Origin: PALSA-612 sp964595575
Lineage (GTDB): Bacteria; Actinomycetota; Thermoleophilia; Gaiellales; Gaiellaceae
Direction of reading: 5' to 3'
NCBI GenBank assembly: GCA_964595575.1
Contig: CAZQRA010000033.1
Location: 1-29,955 of the forward strand
Length of the DNA stretch: 29,955 bases
Part shown: one piece after another, positions 1-8,905 of the stretch
Layout of the letters: each line of letters starts with the position of its first letter
Numbering within the stretch: position 1 is the stretch's first letter
Translations under genes and position numbers: made by a program
Notes under the pieces: generated by a model
Told to the model about the DNA's origin: nothing
The model's input: the letters and a program-made list of their open reading frames with translations, nothing else
Databases searched by the model: none

Positions 1-159
1 CGTCCACCGCCGCGCGTCCAGCCGCTCACGGCGCCAGCGTAGTGGTACGTCTCCCGACTCCTGCGCTTTTTCCCTGCACAGAGGCAGAATCATCCTACTC
101 AACTGTCAAAGATGCGCCCAAGCCGAGGGTCTCCCTCGCGCCGTCGGGGTCGGCGATGC

Positions 160-528
160 CTAGAGCCAACCCTTGGCCAGCTCGCGGGCGAAGGCGCCGC
201 CGCCGATCAGCCGCTCCGCCTCCCGTCCGGCCTCCTCGCGCAGGGCCCGGTCGGAGGTGACGAGCCAGAAGGGCCTGCTCTCCCTGTGCAGCTCGTCGGC
301 CCGGCGGGCGATCCAGTGGTCGGCGCTCTCGTCTCCCGAGCCCACCACTGCCAGAGCCGGCGAGCCCTCGTGCTCGGGGCCGTGGCCGTCGAAGACAAGG
401 ACGGTCTCCAGCCCCTCGCGCTCCGCCCACCTGCGGCAGCGCTCGACGAGCTGGGCAGGGGCCAAGTTGGGCCAGGTAGAGCGGCGGACGTTCTCGGCGT
501 CGACGAGGACGAGGGGGCCGCGCTTCAC
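160..528 (-). CDS. NYN/YacP-type PIN-like nuclease domain protein
   Basis: Small 122-residue protein made almost entirely of a NYN (PIN-like) domain, a fold associated with metal-dependent RNA cleavage. It begins VKRGPLVLVDAENVRRS, with the early acidic VDAEN motif, followed by VLVFDGHGPE, an SADHWI segment supplying another Asp, and WLVTSDRALRE; this order of conserved acidic residues is typical of YacP-like proteins. The GTG start at 528 overlaps the TGA stop of malate synthase in a GTGA tetranucleotide, so the two are probably translationally coupled. The reading frame stays open further upstream inside malate synthase, but that extension is Arg-rich shadow sequence and was discarded. RNase activity is inferred from the family. 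Nothing visible explains its link to the glyoxylate genes. Confidence 0.8.
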   Translation of the reverse strand: MKRGPLVLVDAENVRRSTWPNLAPAQLVERCRRWAEREGLETVLVFDGHGPEHEGSPALAVVGSGDESADHWIARRADELHRESRPFWLVTSDRALREEAGREAERLIGGGAFARELAKGWL

Positions 529-2066
529 GGAAGACGTTCGTACGCCGGCAGCGTCAGGAACTCGACGAAGTCCTCCGACAGAGCGACCTCGTCGAAGAGC
601 TCGGCCGCCTCCTCGTAGCCGGGGCCGAGCTTCGCCAGCTCCTCGGCCTGGATCGCGAGCACCTGCTCGCGGCCGACTCGCCCGTGGCGCACCCACTGCC
701 AGATCTGGGAGCGGGAGATCTCGGCCGTGGCCACGTCCTCCATGAGGTTGTTGATGGCGGCGGCACCCACGCCCCGAAGCCAGGAGGCGATGTACTGGAT
801 GCCCACGGACACGTTGAGTCGGACCCCGTCCTCGGTGATGTCGCCCGGGGTCCTGTCGACGGCCAGGAGGTCGGCAGCGCTCACCCGGACGTCATCGCGC
901 AGCCGGTCGATCTGGTTTGGTCGCGGGCCCAAGACGCGGTCGAACTCGGCCTTGGCCGTGGGCACCAGGTCGGGGTGGGCCACCCAGGTACCGTCGAACC
1001 CGTCCGTCGCCTCGCGGATCTTGTCCTCGGCCACCTTCTCCAGGGCGATCTGGTTCACCTCCGGGTTCTTGCGGCTGGGGATGAAGGCAGCCATGCCCCC
1101 GATCGCGTGCGCCCCTCGCTTGTGACAAGTTGCAACGAGAAGCTCGGTGTAGGCCCGCATGAAGGGGACGGTCATGGTCACGAGCGGCCGGTCGGGGAGC
1201 ACGAAGTCGGGCCGGGTGCGGAACTTCTTGATGACGCTGAAGATGTAGTCCCAGCGCCCGGCGTTGAGCCCGGAGGAGTGCTCGCGAAGCTCGTACAGGA
1301 TCTCCTCCATCTCGAACGCCGCCAGGATGGTCTCCACCAGCACCGTCGCCCGGATCGTCCCTCGGCGAAGGCCGAGCCGCTCCTGGGCATAGACGAAGAC
1401 GTCGTTCCAGAGCCTCGCCTCGCGGTGCGACTCGAGCTTGGGGAGGTAGAAGTAGGGGCCGGAGCCCCGCTCGATCAACCTGCCCGCGCAGTGGAACATG
1501 TACAGGCCGAAGTCGAACAGGCTGGCGGAGGCCCGCTGTCCGTCGATGAGCAGGTGCTTCTCCTCCAGGTGCCAGCCGCGGGGGCGCACGACGAGGGTCG
1601 CCACCTCCTCGTTCAGGCGATAGCTCTTCTCCGGCGTCTCCAGGGAGATCGTCCCCTCGACGGCGTCGATCAGGTTGGCCTGGCCTTGGACGCAGTTCTC
1701 CCAGGTCGGCGAGTTGGCGTCCTCGAAGTCGGCCATGAAGACGTTGGCGCCCGAGTTGAGCGCGTTGATCATCATCTTGCGGTCGACCGGGCCGGTGATC
1801 TCCACCCTGCGGTCGCGGAGATCGGCCGGAGCCTCGGCCACCCGCCAGGAGGGGTCGTCGCGAACGGGCCGAGTCTCGGGCAAGAAGTCGGGAAGGGAGC
1901 CCCCGGAGATCTCTGCCTGGCGCTGGTGGCGGAGCTCGAGGAGCTCGAGCCGCCTTCGGTTGAACTCGCCCTGGAGGTCGGCGACGAACGCCAAGGCCTC
2001 CGGGGTCAAAACCCGCTCCCCCGCGGCCACCGGCGCAGCTCGGACCTCGATCGCCCTCGTCCCCAC
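525..2066 (-). CDS. aceB: Malate synthase (isoform A type)
   Basis: Condenses glyoxylate with acetyl-CoA to give malate in the cytoplasm. The 513-residue length matches the short malate synthase A class (about 530) and not the roughly 720-residue G class. Visible family features include RVEITGPVDRKMMINALNSG, the active-site region VFMADFEDANSPTWEN, GLNAGRWDYIFS, MTVPFMRAYTELLV and HAIGGMAAFIPS. The GTG at 2066 is taken as start, with an AGGA 8 nt upstream. A small zinc-ribbon gene ends 21 nt upstream, and the NYN gene overlaps its end. The divergent neighbour is glcDEF, which makes glyoxylate from glycolate, so this enzyme probably completes glycolate assimilation. No isocitrate lyase gene is in the window. 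Confidence 0.96.
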   Translation of the reverse strand: MGTRAIEVRAAPVAAGERVLTPEALAFVADLQGEFNRRRLELLELRHQRQAEISGGSLPDFLPETRPVRDDPSWRVAEAPADLRDRRVEITGPVDRKMMINALNSGANVFMADFEDANSPTWENCVQGQANLIDAVEGTISLETPEKSYRLNEEVATLVVRPRGWHLEEKHLLIDGQRASASLFDFGLYMFHCAGRLIERGSGPYFYLPKLESHREARLWNDVFVYAQERLGLRRGTIRATVLVETILAAFEMEEILYELREHSSGLNAGRWDYIFSVIKKFRTRPDFVLPDRPLVTMTVPFMRAYTELLVATCHKRGAHAIGGMAAFIPSRKNPEVNQIALEKVAEDKIREATDGFDGTWVAHPDLVPTAKAEFDRVLGPRPNQIDRLRDDVRVSAADLLAVDRTPGDITEDGVRLNVSVGIQYIASWLRGVGAAAINNLMEDVATAEISRSQIWQWVRHGRVGREQVLAIQAEELAKLGPGYEEAAELFDEVALSEDFVEFLTLPAYERLP

Positions 2067-2087
2067 GGGCTGGATCCTAGGCTCTCC

Positions 2088-2333
2088 TCAAGGCCGGATC
2101 CAGGAGAACCCGCAGGCGCAGCGGACGAGGTGGTCGCCCTCGAAGCCGTCGGGCGCAGTGAGGGTGAATCCGCCCTGCCCGCAGGCAGGGCAGGCGAGGG
2201 CGCCGCAGCGAGCCCGGCCGTCGGGGCCTACTCGACAGGAGTGGTCGGGGCAGTCGGCGACGACACCTGGGCGAAAGACGGTGCGATGGGGTGGCCGGGT
2301 AGCGATCTCGTACGTCGATTGGATCCAGTTCAT
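2088..2333 (-). CDS. Small zinc-ribbon-like protein, function unknown
   Basis: An 81-residue protein not recognised as a named family. Its C-terminal half is rich in paired cysteines: CPDHSC, then CGALACPACGQGGF, then CACGFSW, consistent with one or two zinc-binding knuckles. Such domains often bind nucleic acid or protein, but no role is shown. The frame is open to a TTG at 2372, but a good promoter (TTGCGG, 17 nt, TAGGAT at 2349-2344) lies inside that extension, so the ATG at 2333, 10 nt after the -10, is preferred. It is the first gene of the minus-strand unit, 21 nt ahead of malate synthase, so it may be co-expressed with it. It could be a spurious frame, but the Cys spacing argues against that. 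Confidence 0.6.
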   Translation of the reverse strand: MNWIQSTYEIATRPPHRTVFRPGVVADCPDHSCRVGPDGRARCGALACPACGQGGFTLTAPDGFEGDHLVRCACGFSWIRP

Positions 2334-2343
2334 GGGATCTCGG

Positions 2344-2372
2344 ATCCTACATGGCCGGTGAGAGGCCCGCAA
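2344..2372 (-). promoter_or_regulatory. Sigma70-like promoter for the zinc-ribbon/malate synthase unit
   Basis: On the minus strand, TTGCGG (2372-2367) is followed by a 17-nt spacer and TAGGAT (2349-2344). The predicted transcript would begin only a few nucleotides before the ATG at 2333. The -10 overlaps one of five GGATCC-centred sites in this region, so a bound regulator could block it. Assigned by eye. Confidence 0.45.
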
Positions 2373-2453
2373 GCAGCCTACTTCGCCTCTATCGGATCCG
2401 AGATAAGACGTGGTGGATATGGCCTCAGCCCCGGGGTCGGCGTCCTTCCGGCG

Positions 2454-2459
2454 TAGACT
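2454..2459 (+). promoter_or_regulatory. Candidate -10 element of glcDEF
   Basis: TAGACT lies 11 nt before the glcD ATG and fits the TANNNT pattern seen at other starts here. No convincing -35 hexamer lies 16-18 nt upstream, so the promoter may depend on an activator. The predicted 5' leader is only about 4-5 nt. Confidence 0.35.
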
Positions 2460-2470
2460 GATGCCATCCC

Positions 2471-3928
2471 ATGGCCCTTCCCCCCTCGTTCGTGCGGGCG
2501 CTGGAGTCGGCTCTGCCCTCGGGAGCCGTCCTGTCCGACCCCGTCGACCTGCGCACCTACGAGTGCGACGGGCTCACAGGGAGGCGGGCTCTCCCTGCCC
2601 TCGTCTGTCTCCCGGAGACGACGGATCAGGTGCAGGCTGTCGTGCGGGCCTGCCACGAGCACGGCGTCCCCTTCGTCGCCCGCGGCGCCGGCACCGGTCT
2701 CTCCGGCGGCGCCTTGCCGGTGGAGGACGGCATCGTGGTGGCCCTCACCCGGATGAACCGCATCCTCGAGGTCGACCTCGACTCCCAGCGGGTGGTCGTC
2801 CAGCCGGGGGTCACCAATCTCCAGGTGACCGAGGCGGTAGCTGCTCACGGCTTCTACTACGCCCCCGATCCCTCCAGCCAGCAGGTGTGCACGATCGGCG
2901 GTAACGTGGCCGAGAACTCGGGTGGAGCCCACTGCCTCAAGTACGGCTTCACCGCCAACCACGTCACCGGCCTAGCCCTCGTCCTCCCCGACGGGGAGCT
3001 GGTGCGCCTGGGCGGGAAGGGGATGGACGCCCCCGGGGCCGACCTCGTGGGCGTGGTCGTGGGCTCGGAGGGAACGCTGGGCATCGCGGTCGAGATCACC
3101 CTGCGCGTGCTCCGCCGTCCCCAGACCGTGGCCACGCTCCTTGCCGCCTTCGACTCCACCGACGCCGCAGGCGCGGCCGTGTCCGGCATCGTCGCCAGCC
3201 GCATCCTCCCCTCGGCCATGGAGATCATGGATCGGCTGGCGATCGAGGCGGCCGAGGCCGCCGTCCACGCCGACTACCCCAAGGACGCGGGGGCGATCCT
3301 CATCGTGGAGCTGGACGGCGTGGAGGAGCAGGTGGAGGAGGATCTCGCTCGCGTGGATCGGATCTGCCGGCAGGAGGGCGCGTTCGCCATCCGCGCCGCC
3401 GCCGACGAGTCCGAGCGGGCCCGCATCTGGAAAGGGCGCAAGGCCGCCTTCGCCGCCATGGGACGCCTGAGCCCCACCTACTACGTCCAGGACGGGGTGG
3501 TACCGCGCACCAAGCTTTCGACCGTGCTGCGCGAGATCGCCCGCCTGAGCGACGAGCACGGGCTGCGTGTGGCCAACGTCTTCCACGCCGGGGACGGCAA
3601 CCTCCACCCGCTCGTCCTCTACGACGGCAGTCGGGAGGGGGAGGCAGAGAAGGCCAAGGCGCTGGCCGACGAGATCCTCGTCTCCTGCGTGGAGGCAGGA
3701 GGGTCGATCACCGGGGAGCACGGCGTGGGGACGGACAAGGCCTGCGCCATGCCCCTCCTCTTCGACCAGGACGACCTGGAGGCGATGGCGCGGCTGCGGC
3801 GGGCCTTCGATCCCCAGGAGATCGCCAACCCGGGCAAGGTCTTCCCCACTCCCCGCCTGTGCGGGGAGGTGCCCGGGCCCTACCGCCGCCACCCCCTGGA
3901 GGAGCTGGGTCTTGCCGAGCGTTTTTGA
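2471..3928 (+). CDS. glcD: Glycolate oxidase FAD subunit GlcD
   Basis: Main flavoprotein subunit of glycolate oxidase, oxidising glycolate (or a related 2-hydroxy acid) to glyoxylate. The 485 residues fit the family. The N-terminal half is a PCMH-type FAD-binding domain with PFVARGAGTGLSGGALP and TIGGNVAENSGGAHCLKYG. The C-terminal FAD-oxidase domain carries the substrate and flavin motifs NVFHAGDGNLHP and GSITGEHGVGTDK. The ATG at 2471 opens the protein without excess sequence. It overlaps glcE by 17 nt, and glcF follows, giving the full three-subunit set. D-lactate dehydrogenase and other FAD-linked oxidases share these motifs, but the GlcE and GlcF partners favour glycolate. Confidence 0.94.
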   Translation: MALPPSFVRALESALPSGAVLSDPVDLRTYECDGLTGRRALPALVCLPETTDQVQAVVRACHEHGVPFVARGAGTGLSGGALPVEDGIVVALTRMNRILEVDLDSQRVVVQPGVTNLQVTEAVAAHGFYYAPDPSSQQVCTIGGNVAENSGGAHCLKYGFTANHVTGLALVLPDGELVRLGGKGMDAPGADLVGVVVGSEGTLGIAVEITLRVLRRPQTVATLLAAFDSTDAAGAAVSGIVASRILPSAMEIMDRLAIEAAEAAVHADYPKDAGAILIVELDGVEEQVEEDLARVDRICRQEGAFAIRAAADESERARIWKGRKAAFAAMGRLSPTYYVQDGVVPRTKLSTVLREIARLSDEHGLRVANVFHAGDGNLHPLVLYDGSREGEAEKAKALADEILVSCVEAGGSITGEHGVGTDKACAMPLLFDQDDLEAMARLRRAFDPQEIANPGKVFPTPRLCGEVPGPYRRHPLEELGLAERF

Positions 3929-4841
3929 GCCCGCCAGCGTACGGGAGGCGTCCCAGGTCCTGCGCCGAGCCGCCGCCCAGGGCCTCACCGTGTCCATCGG
4001 GCGGGAAGGAGGCGACCTCGTCGTCTCCACGCGCCGGCTCGACCAGCTCCTGGAGCACGAGGCAGGCGACCTCACCTGCACCGTGGAGGCGGGTATCCGC
4101 CTCTCCGTCCTCAACGCGAAGCTCGCTGTCCACGGCCAGATGCTGGCCCTCGACCCGCCCGGCGACCCCACCGTCGGCGCCTGCATCGCCGCCGACCTGT
4201 CGGGGCCGCGCCGCCACCGCTACGGCTCCATGCGCGACCTCCTGCTCGGGGTGACGGTCGTCCTCGGCGACGGGCTGGTGGCGAGCGCCGGGGGCAAGGT
4301 GGTGAAGAACGTGGCCGGCTACGACCTGGGCCGGCTCTTCGTGGGCTCGCAGGGGCGGCTGGGGCTGGTTGCCCGGGCCAGCTTGCGCCTCCACCCCCTC
4401 CCCGAGGCCAGCGCTACCTTGGTGGCGCCGGTCGACTCGCCCGAGGAGGCGAAGCGCAAGGCCCAGGCCATCCTCAGCTCGCCCATCGATGCCAGCGCCC
4501 TCGACATCCTCTGGCCGGGCCGGCTGGCGCTCATGGTCGAGGGCTCGCCCAGGGCGGTGGCGTCCCAGATCGCGAGAGCCCGGGCCCTCGTGGGCGGCGA
4601 GGAGGTGGAGGGAGCCGTCTGGGAGGAGGCCCGCGCTCGGCAGGCGACGGCGCGGGGTCGCCTGTCGTTCCCGCCCGGGCAGCTACCCCAGGTGCTCGCC
4701 TCCTACCCCGAGGCGGTGGTGCGGGTCTCCGCCGGGGTCGCCTACCTCCCCGAGCCCGTCTCCGAGGAGCTGGAGGAGCCGCTGCGAGCGCTGGTCGAGC
4801 GCGTGCGGGCTGCCTTCGACCCGGCCGGAGCCCTCGTGTGA
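3912..4841 (+). CDS. glcE: Glycolate oxidase FAD-binding subunit GlcE
   Basis: Second FAD-binding subunit of glycolate oxidase. The 309 residues are somewhat short for GlcE (about 350). The N-terminal half holds the FAD-binding domain: FEPASVREASQVLRRAA, VSIGREGGDLVVSTRRLD, DPPGDPTVGACIAADLSGPRR, and KVVKNVAGYDLGRLFVGSQG, which is typical of GlcE. The start is the TTG at 3912: the frame has no ATG or GTG nearby, and GGAGGAG at 3898-3904 sits 7 nt upstream. The gene therefore begins 17 nt inside glcD. It ends in a GTGA overlap with glcF. The short C-terminal half may be lineage-specific trimming. Confidence 0.9.
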   Translation: MPSVFEPASVREASQVLRRAAAQGLTVSIGREGGDLVVSTRRLDQLLEHEAGDLTCTVEAGIRLSVLNAKLAVHGQMLALDPPGDPTVGACIAADLSGPRRHRYGSMRDLLLGVTVVLGDGLVASAGGKVVKNVAGYDLGRLFVGSQGRLGLVARASLRLHPLPEASATLVAPVDSPEEAKRKAQAILSSPIDASALDILWPGRLALMVEGSPRAVASQIARARALVGGEEVEGAVWEEARARQATARGRLSFPPGQLPQVLASYPEAVVRVSAGVAYLPEPVSEELEEPLRALVERVRAAFDPAGALV

Positions 4842-6073
4842 CCGACCTTGTAACAAGTCGTAACTTGGCTCTCCCGCGCGAGCCGATCGACGCCTGTACC
4901 CACTGCGGTTTCTGCCTGCCCACCTGCCCCACCTACGGGCCCCTCTGGCAGCGAGAGCCGGACTCTCCCCGGGGCCGCATCTACCTCCTCAAGGAGCTCG
5001 TGGACGGCGGGGTCGAGCTCGGCCCCACCCTGGTCGTGCACCTCGATCGCTGCCTCGGCTGCATGGCCTGCGTCAGCGCCTGCCCTTCCGGGGTTCGCTA
5101 CGACAGGCTCCTCGAGGAGGCGCGGGCGGAGGTAGAGCGCCGCTATCGGCGCCCTCTCGGCGACCGCCTGCTCCGGGCCCTCATCTTCTCCCTCTTCCCC
5201 CACCCAGGGAGGCTGCGGGCGGCCCTCGCCCTGGCGCCGCTGGGGCGGATGCTTCCCGCTCCCGCGCTTCTGCGGCCCCTGGTGGAGCTCGCTCCTCGCT
5301 GGCGGCCCGCGCCCGGAGCTCCCCCGCTCACGCGGGCCCAGGGCGAGCGGCGCGGGCGGGTCGGGCTCCTCGCCGGGTGCGTCCAGCGGGTGCTCTTCGG
5401 CGACGTCAACGCCGCCACCGCTCGCGTCCTCGCCGCCGAGGGCTTCGAGGTCGTCTGTCCCCCGGCTCAGGGCTGCTGCGGTGCCCTCCACCTGCACGCG
5501 GGCAGGCTGGAGGAGGGTCGCAGGCGGGCCCGCTCGTTGGCCCTGCTCTTCCAGGAGGCAGGGGCGGAGGCCATCGTCGTCAACGCCGCCGGCTGCGGCT
5601 CTCACCTCAAGGAAGCCCATCTCTCCCTGCCGGTGGTGGATGTCTCCCAGCTCCTCGTCCTGGAGGAGCCTCGAGCCGAGCGGCGGCCCCTGCCCCTGCG
5701 GGTCGCCTTCCAGGACTCCTGCCACCTCCTCCACGCCCAGGGGATTCGGGAGGAGCCACGGGCGATGCTGCGCGCCATCCCCGAGCTGGACGTGGCCGAG
5801 CCGGCCGAGCAGGCCATCTGCTGCGGGTCGGCCGGTGTCTACAACCTCGTCCAGCCCCAGGCGGCCCGGGAGCTCGGCGACCGCAAGGCGACAAACGTCG
5901 TGGCCACGGCCCCCGACGTCTACGCCAGCGCCAACCCGGGCTGCCTCCTCCAGGTGTCGGCGGCGCTGCGCCGAGCCGGCCGGCCGCTCCCGGCTCTGCA
6001 CCCGATCGAGCTGGTCGACGCCTCGATCCGAGGTCTGGCCCCGGCCGCGGTACTTGCATCAGCCCGACGTTGA
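4838..6073 (+). CDS. glcF: Glycolate oxidase iron-sulfur subunit GlcF
   Basis: Electron-transfer subunit that would pass electrons from the GlcD/GlcE flavins to the respiratory chain at the membrane. Two [4Fe-4S] motifs lie near the N-terminus: Cys20, 23, 26, 30 (CTHCGFCLPTC) and Cys72, 75, 78, 82 (CLGCMACVSAC). Two CCG-type cysteine-rich domains follow, with QGCCGALHLHAG and NAAGCGSHLKE, then FQDSCHLLHAQG, ICCGSAGVYN and NPGCLLQV. Length (411) is normal. The GTG start overlaps the glcE stop (GTGA). The 3' end contains the promoter for the next operon, so coxSLM need not be co-regulated with glcDEF. Confidence 0.94.
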   Translation: MTDLVTSRNLALPREPIDACTHCGFCLPTCPTYGPLWQREPDSPRGRIYLLKELVDGGVELGPTLVVHLDRCLGCMACVSACPSGVRYDRLLEEARAEVERRYRRPLGDRLLRALIFSLFPHPGRLRAALALAPLGRMLPAPALLRPLVELAPRWRPAPGAPPLTRAQGERRGRVGLLAGCVQRVLFGDVNAATARVLAAEGFEVVCPPAQGCCGALHLHAGRLEEGRRRARSLALLFQEAGAEAIVVNAAGCGSHLKEAHLSLPVVDVSQLLVLEEPRAERRPLPLRVAFQDSCHLLHAQGIREEPRAMLRAIPELDVAEPAEQAICCGSAGVYNLVQPQAARELGDRKATNVVATAPDVYASANPGCLLQVSAALRRAGRPLPALHPIELVDASIRGLAPAAVLASARR

Positions 6074-6083
6074 GTCGTATGCT
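6054..6083 (+). promoter_or_regulatory. Sigma70-like promoter for coxSLM
   Basis: TTGCAT (6054-6059), an 18-nt spacer and TATGCT (6078-6083) straddle the glcF stop codon. The predicted start of transcription is about 12 nt before the coxS ATG at 6102. It is one of the best -35/-10 pairs in the window. Confidence 0.5.
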
Positions 6084-6101
6084 CGCGGGTGCAGCGACAC
6101 C

Positions 6102-6563
<462 letters not shown>

Positions 6564-6565
6564 AC

Positions 6566-8905
6566 GTGGCAGCCATCGGCCAGGCGATCCCCCGCAAGGA
6601 GGATCCCAAGCTCCTCACCGGCCAGGCCCGCTACGTCGACGACCTCGCCCTGCCCGGCATGGCCTGGATGGCGGTAGTGCGAAGCCCCTACGCTCACGCT
6701 CGCATCAAGAGGGTCGACCTCTCCAAGGCTCTCCAGGCTCCCGGCGTCGTGGCCGCCTTCTCCGGACAGGATCTGGCCCAGGACCTGGGGTCGGGTCTTC
6801 CCTGCGCCTGGCCGGTCACCGAGGACATCAACATGCCGCCCCACTACCCGCTGGCTCGCGACAAGGCCCGCTACGTGGGAGACGGGGTGGCCGTGGTCCT
6901 GGCCGAGAGCAGGGCCTTGGCCAAGGACGCGGTCGAGCTGGTGGAGGTCGAGTACGAGCCCCTGCCGGCGGTGACGGACGTGGAGGCGGCCCTCGCCGAG
7001 GGAGCGCCGCTCGTGCACGAGGAGCTGGGGACGAACCGCTGCTACACCTGGACGCTCTCCGCTGGGGAGGTGGATCGAGCCTTCGCCGAGGCGGCGGTCA
7101 CGGTCAAGGAGCGCTTCTACCAGAACCGCCTCATCCCCAATGCCATCGAGCCTCGGGCCGTCCTCTGCCAGCCCCTCCCCGCCCAAGGGGAGTACACCCT
7201 GTGGTCGACCACCCAGGTGCCCCATGTCCTCCACGCCCTGCTCGCTCTCACCTTGGGCATCCCCCAGGCCAAGCTGCGGGTGATCGCCCCCGACGTGGGG
7301 GGCGGCTTCGGCTCCAAGCTCAACGTCTACGCCGAGGAGCAGCTCGCCCTCGCCTTGGCCCGCAAGCTGGGAAGGCCGATCAAGTGGGTGGAGGAGCGCT
7401 CGGAGGGCTACCTCGCCACCATTCACGGCCGCGACGTCGTCCAGGAGATCGAGCTGGCGGCCGACGCCGAGGGCAAGATCGCCGCCGTCCGGGTGCGCCT
7501 CACGGCCGCCATGGGCGCCTACCTACAGCTCGTCACCCCCGGCATTCCCCTGCTCGGGGCCTGGCTGTACGGAGGCTGCTACGCCATCCAGGCCTACGAC
7601 TTCGCCTGCACCGGCGTCTTCACCAACACCACTCCTACCGATGCCTACCGGGGCGCAGGCCGCCCCGAGGCGACCTACGCCATCGAGCGGGCGGTGGACG
7701 CCCTGGCCCGCAAGGTGGGCAAGGACCCGGCCGAGATCCGCCGTCTCAACTTCATTCGCGAGTTTCCGGCCACCATCGCCTCCGGCCTCACCATCGACTC
7801 GGGCGACTACCACGCCTCCCTGAGCCGAGCCCTCGAGCTGGCAGGCTACGAGGACCTCCGCCGCGAGCAAGAGGAGCGGCGCCGGCGCGGGGACACGCGC
7901 CTCCTCGGTATCGGTCTCTCCACCTACGTGGAGATGTGCGGCCTCGCTCCCTCCCGCATCCTCGCTGCCATCCGCTACGGCGCGGGCGGCTGGGAGGCGG
8001 CCACCGTTCGCTTCCTGCCCACGGGCACGGTGCAGGTGCTGACCGGTACCTCGCCCCACGGTCAGGGCCACGAGACGACCTGGGCCCAGATCGTCGCCGA
8101 TCGCCTAGGGGTGTCGGTGGACGACGTCGAGGTGCTGCACGGGGACACGGCCGTCGTGCCCCTCGGCATGGACACCTACGGCAGCCGCTCCCTCCCCGTG
8201 GGAGGGGTCGCCCTCTACCACGCCGCCAACAAGGTGGTCGCCAAGGCCCGGGCCATCGCCGCCCACCAGCTGGAGGTGGCCGAGGAGGACCTCGACTTCG
8301 AGGCGGGGCGCTTCTCCGTCAAGGGAAGCCCCGACCGGGGCATGGGGATCAAGGACGTCGCCCTCCAGGCGTGGACCGCCCACGACCTCCCCGACGGGAT
8401 GGAGCCCGGCCTGGAGGCCTCCCACGTCTACGACCCGCCCAACTTCTCTTGGCCCGCCGGCTGCCACGTGGCCGTGGTGGAGGTGGACACCGAGACCGGC
8501 GACACCCGCCTTCTCCGCTACGTGGCTGTGGACGACGTGGGCACTGTGATCAACCCGCAGATCGTGGACGGCCAGGTGCACGGCGGCATCGCCCAGGGAG
8601 TCGCCCAGGCTCTGTACGAGGAGGCGCTCTACGACGAGGAGGGAAACCTCCTCACCGGATCCATGCTCACCTACCTCGTGCCCAGCGCGGCCGAGCTTCC
8701 CTCCTTCGAGGCGGACCGGACGGCCACGCCCAGCCCCACCAACCCGCTGGGGGTGAAGGGGGTGGGCGAGACCGCCACCATCGCCTCGCCGGCGGCGGTC
8801 ATGAACGCGGTGGTCGACGCCCTCTCCCACCTAGGCGTGACCGACCTGGCGATGCCTGCCAGCCCCGAGCGGGTGTGGCGGGCGATCCGGGAGGTTCGCC
8901 GGTGA
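6566..8905 (+). CDS. coxL: Form II CoxL-like molybdenum hydroxylase large subunit
   Basis: Catalytic subunit (779 residues) binding molybdopterin cytosine dinucleotide. The decisive motif is AYRGAGR at residues 360-366 (nt 7643-7663), the form II signature; genuine form I CO dehydrogenases have AYRCSFR with the catalytic Cys. Other family motifs are GQARYVDD, DVGGGFGSKLNVYAEE, GTSPHGQGHETT and NPLGVKGVGETATIASPAAVMNA. The GTG at 6566, 2 nt after coxS, is the start. Form II enzymes are often annotated as CO dehydrogenase, but their substrate is mostly unproven and may be an aldehyde, an N-heterocycle or another small molecule. Placement next to glycolate oxidase hints at an organic aldehyde or acid. 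CO oxidation should not be assumed. Confidence 0.93.
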   Translation: MAAIGQAIPRKEDPKLLTGQARYVDDLALPGMAWMAVVRSPYAHARIKRVDLSKALQAPGVVAAFSGQDLAQDLGSGLPCAWPVTEDINMPPHYPLARDKARYVGDGVAVVLAESRALAKDAVELVEVEYEPLPAVTDVEAALAEGAPLVHEELGTNRCYTWTLSAGEVDRAFAEAAVTVKERFYQNRLIPNAIEPRAVLCQPLPAQGEYTLWSTTQVPHVLHALLALTLGIPQAKLRVIAPDVGGGFGSKLNVYAEEQLALALARKLGRPIKWVEERSEGYLATIHGRDVVQEIELAADAEGKIAAVRVRLTAAMGAYLQLVTPGIPLLGAWLYGGCYAIQAYDFACTGVFTNTTPTDAYRGAGRPEATYAIERAVDALARKVGKDPAEIRRLNFIREFPATIASGLTIDSGDYHASLSRALELAGYEDLRREQEERRRRGDTRLLGIGLSTYVEMCGLAPSRILAAIRYGAGGWEAATVRFLPTGTVQVLTGTSPHGQGHETTWAQIVADRLGVSVDDVEVLHGDTAVVPLGMDTYGSRSLPVGGVALYHAANKVVAKARAIAAHQLEVAEEDLDFEAGRFSVKGSPDRGMGIKDVALQAWTAHDLPDGMEPGLEASHVYDPPNFSWPAGCHVAVVEVDTETGDTRLLRYVAVDDVGTVINPQIVDGQVHGGIAQGVAQALYEEALYDEEGNLLTGSMLTYLVPSAAELPSFEADRTATPSPTNPLGVKGVGETATIASPAAVMNAVVDALSHLGVTDLAMPASPERVWRAIREVRR

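Noticed and set aside
81..109. Promoter on the minus strand with a perfect TTGACA (109-104)
   Set aside because: No acceptable -10 lies 16-18 nt downstream (TGCCTC at 17), and the gene it would serve lies outside the window. The 1-159 stretch holds no supportable gene.
684..2456. 590-codon plus-strand frame over malate synthase
   Set aside because: Shadow of the malate synthase gene, with no recognisable domain; the minus strand carries all family motifs.
7643..7663. Calling coxSLM a true aerobic CO dehydrogenase
   Set aside because: The active-site motif is AYRGAGR, not AYRCSFR, and the gene order is S-L-M, so form II; CO use is unproven.
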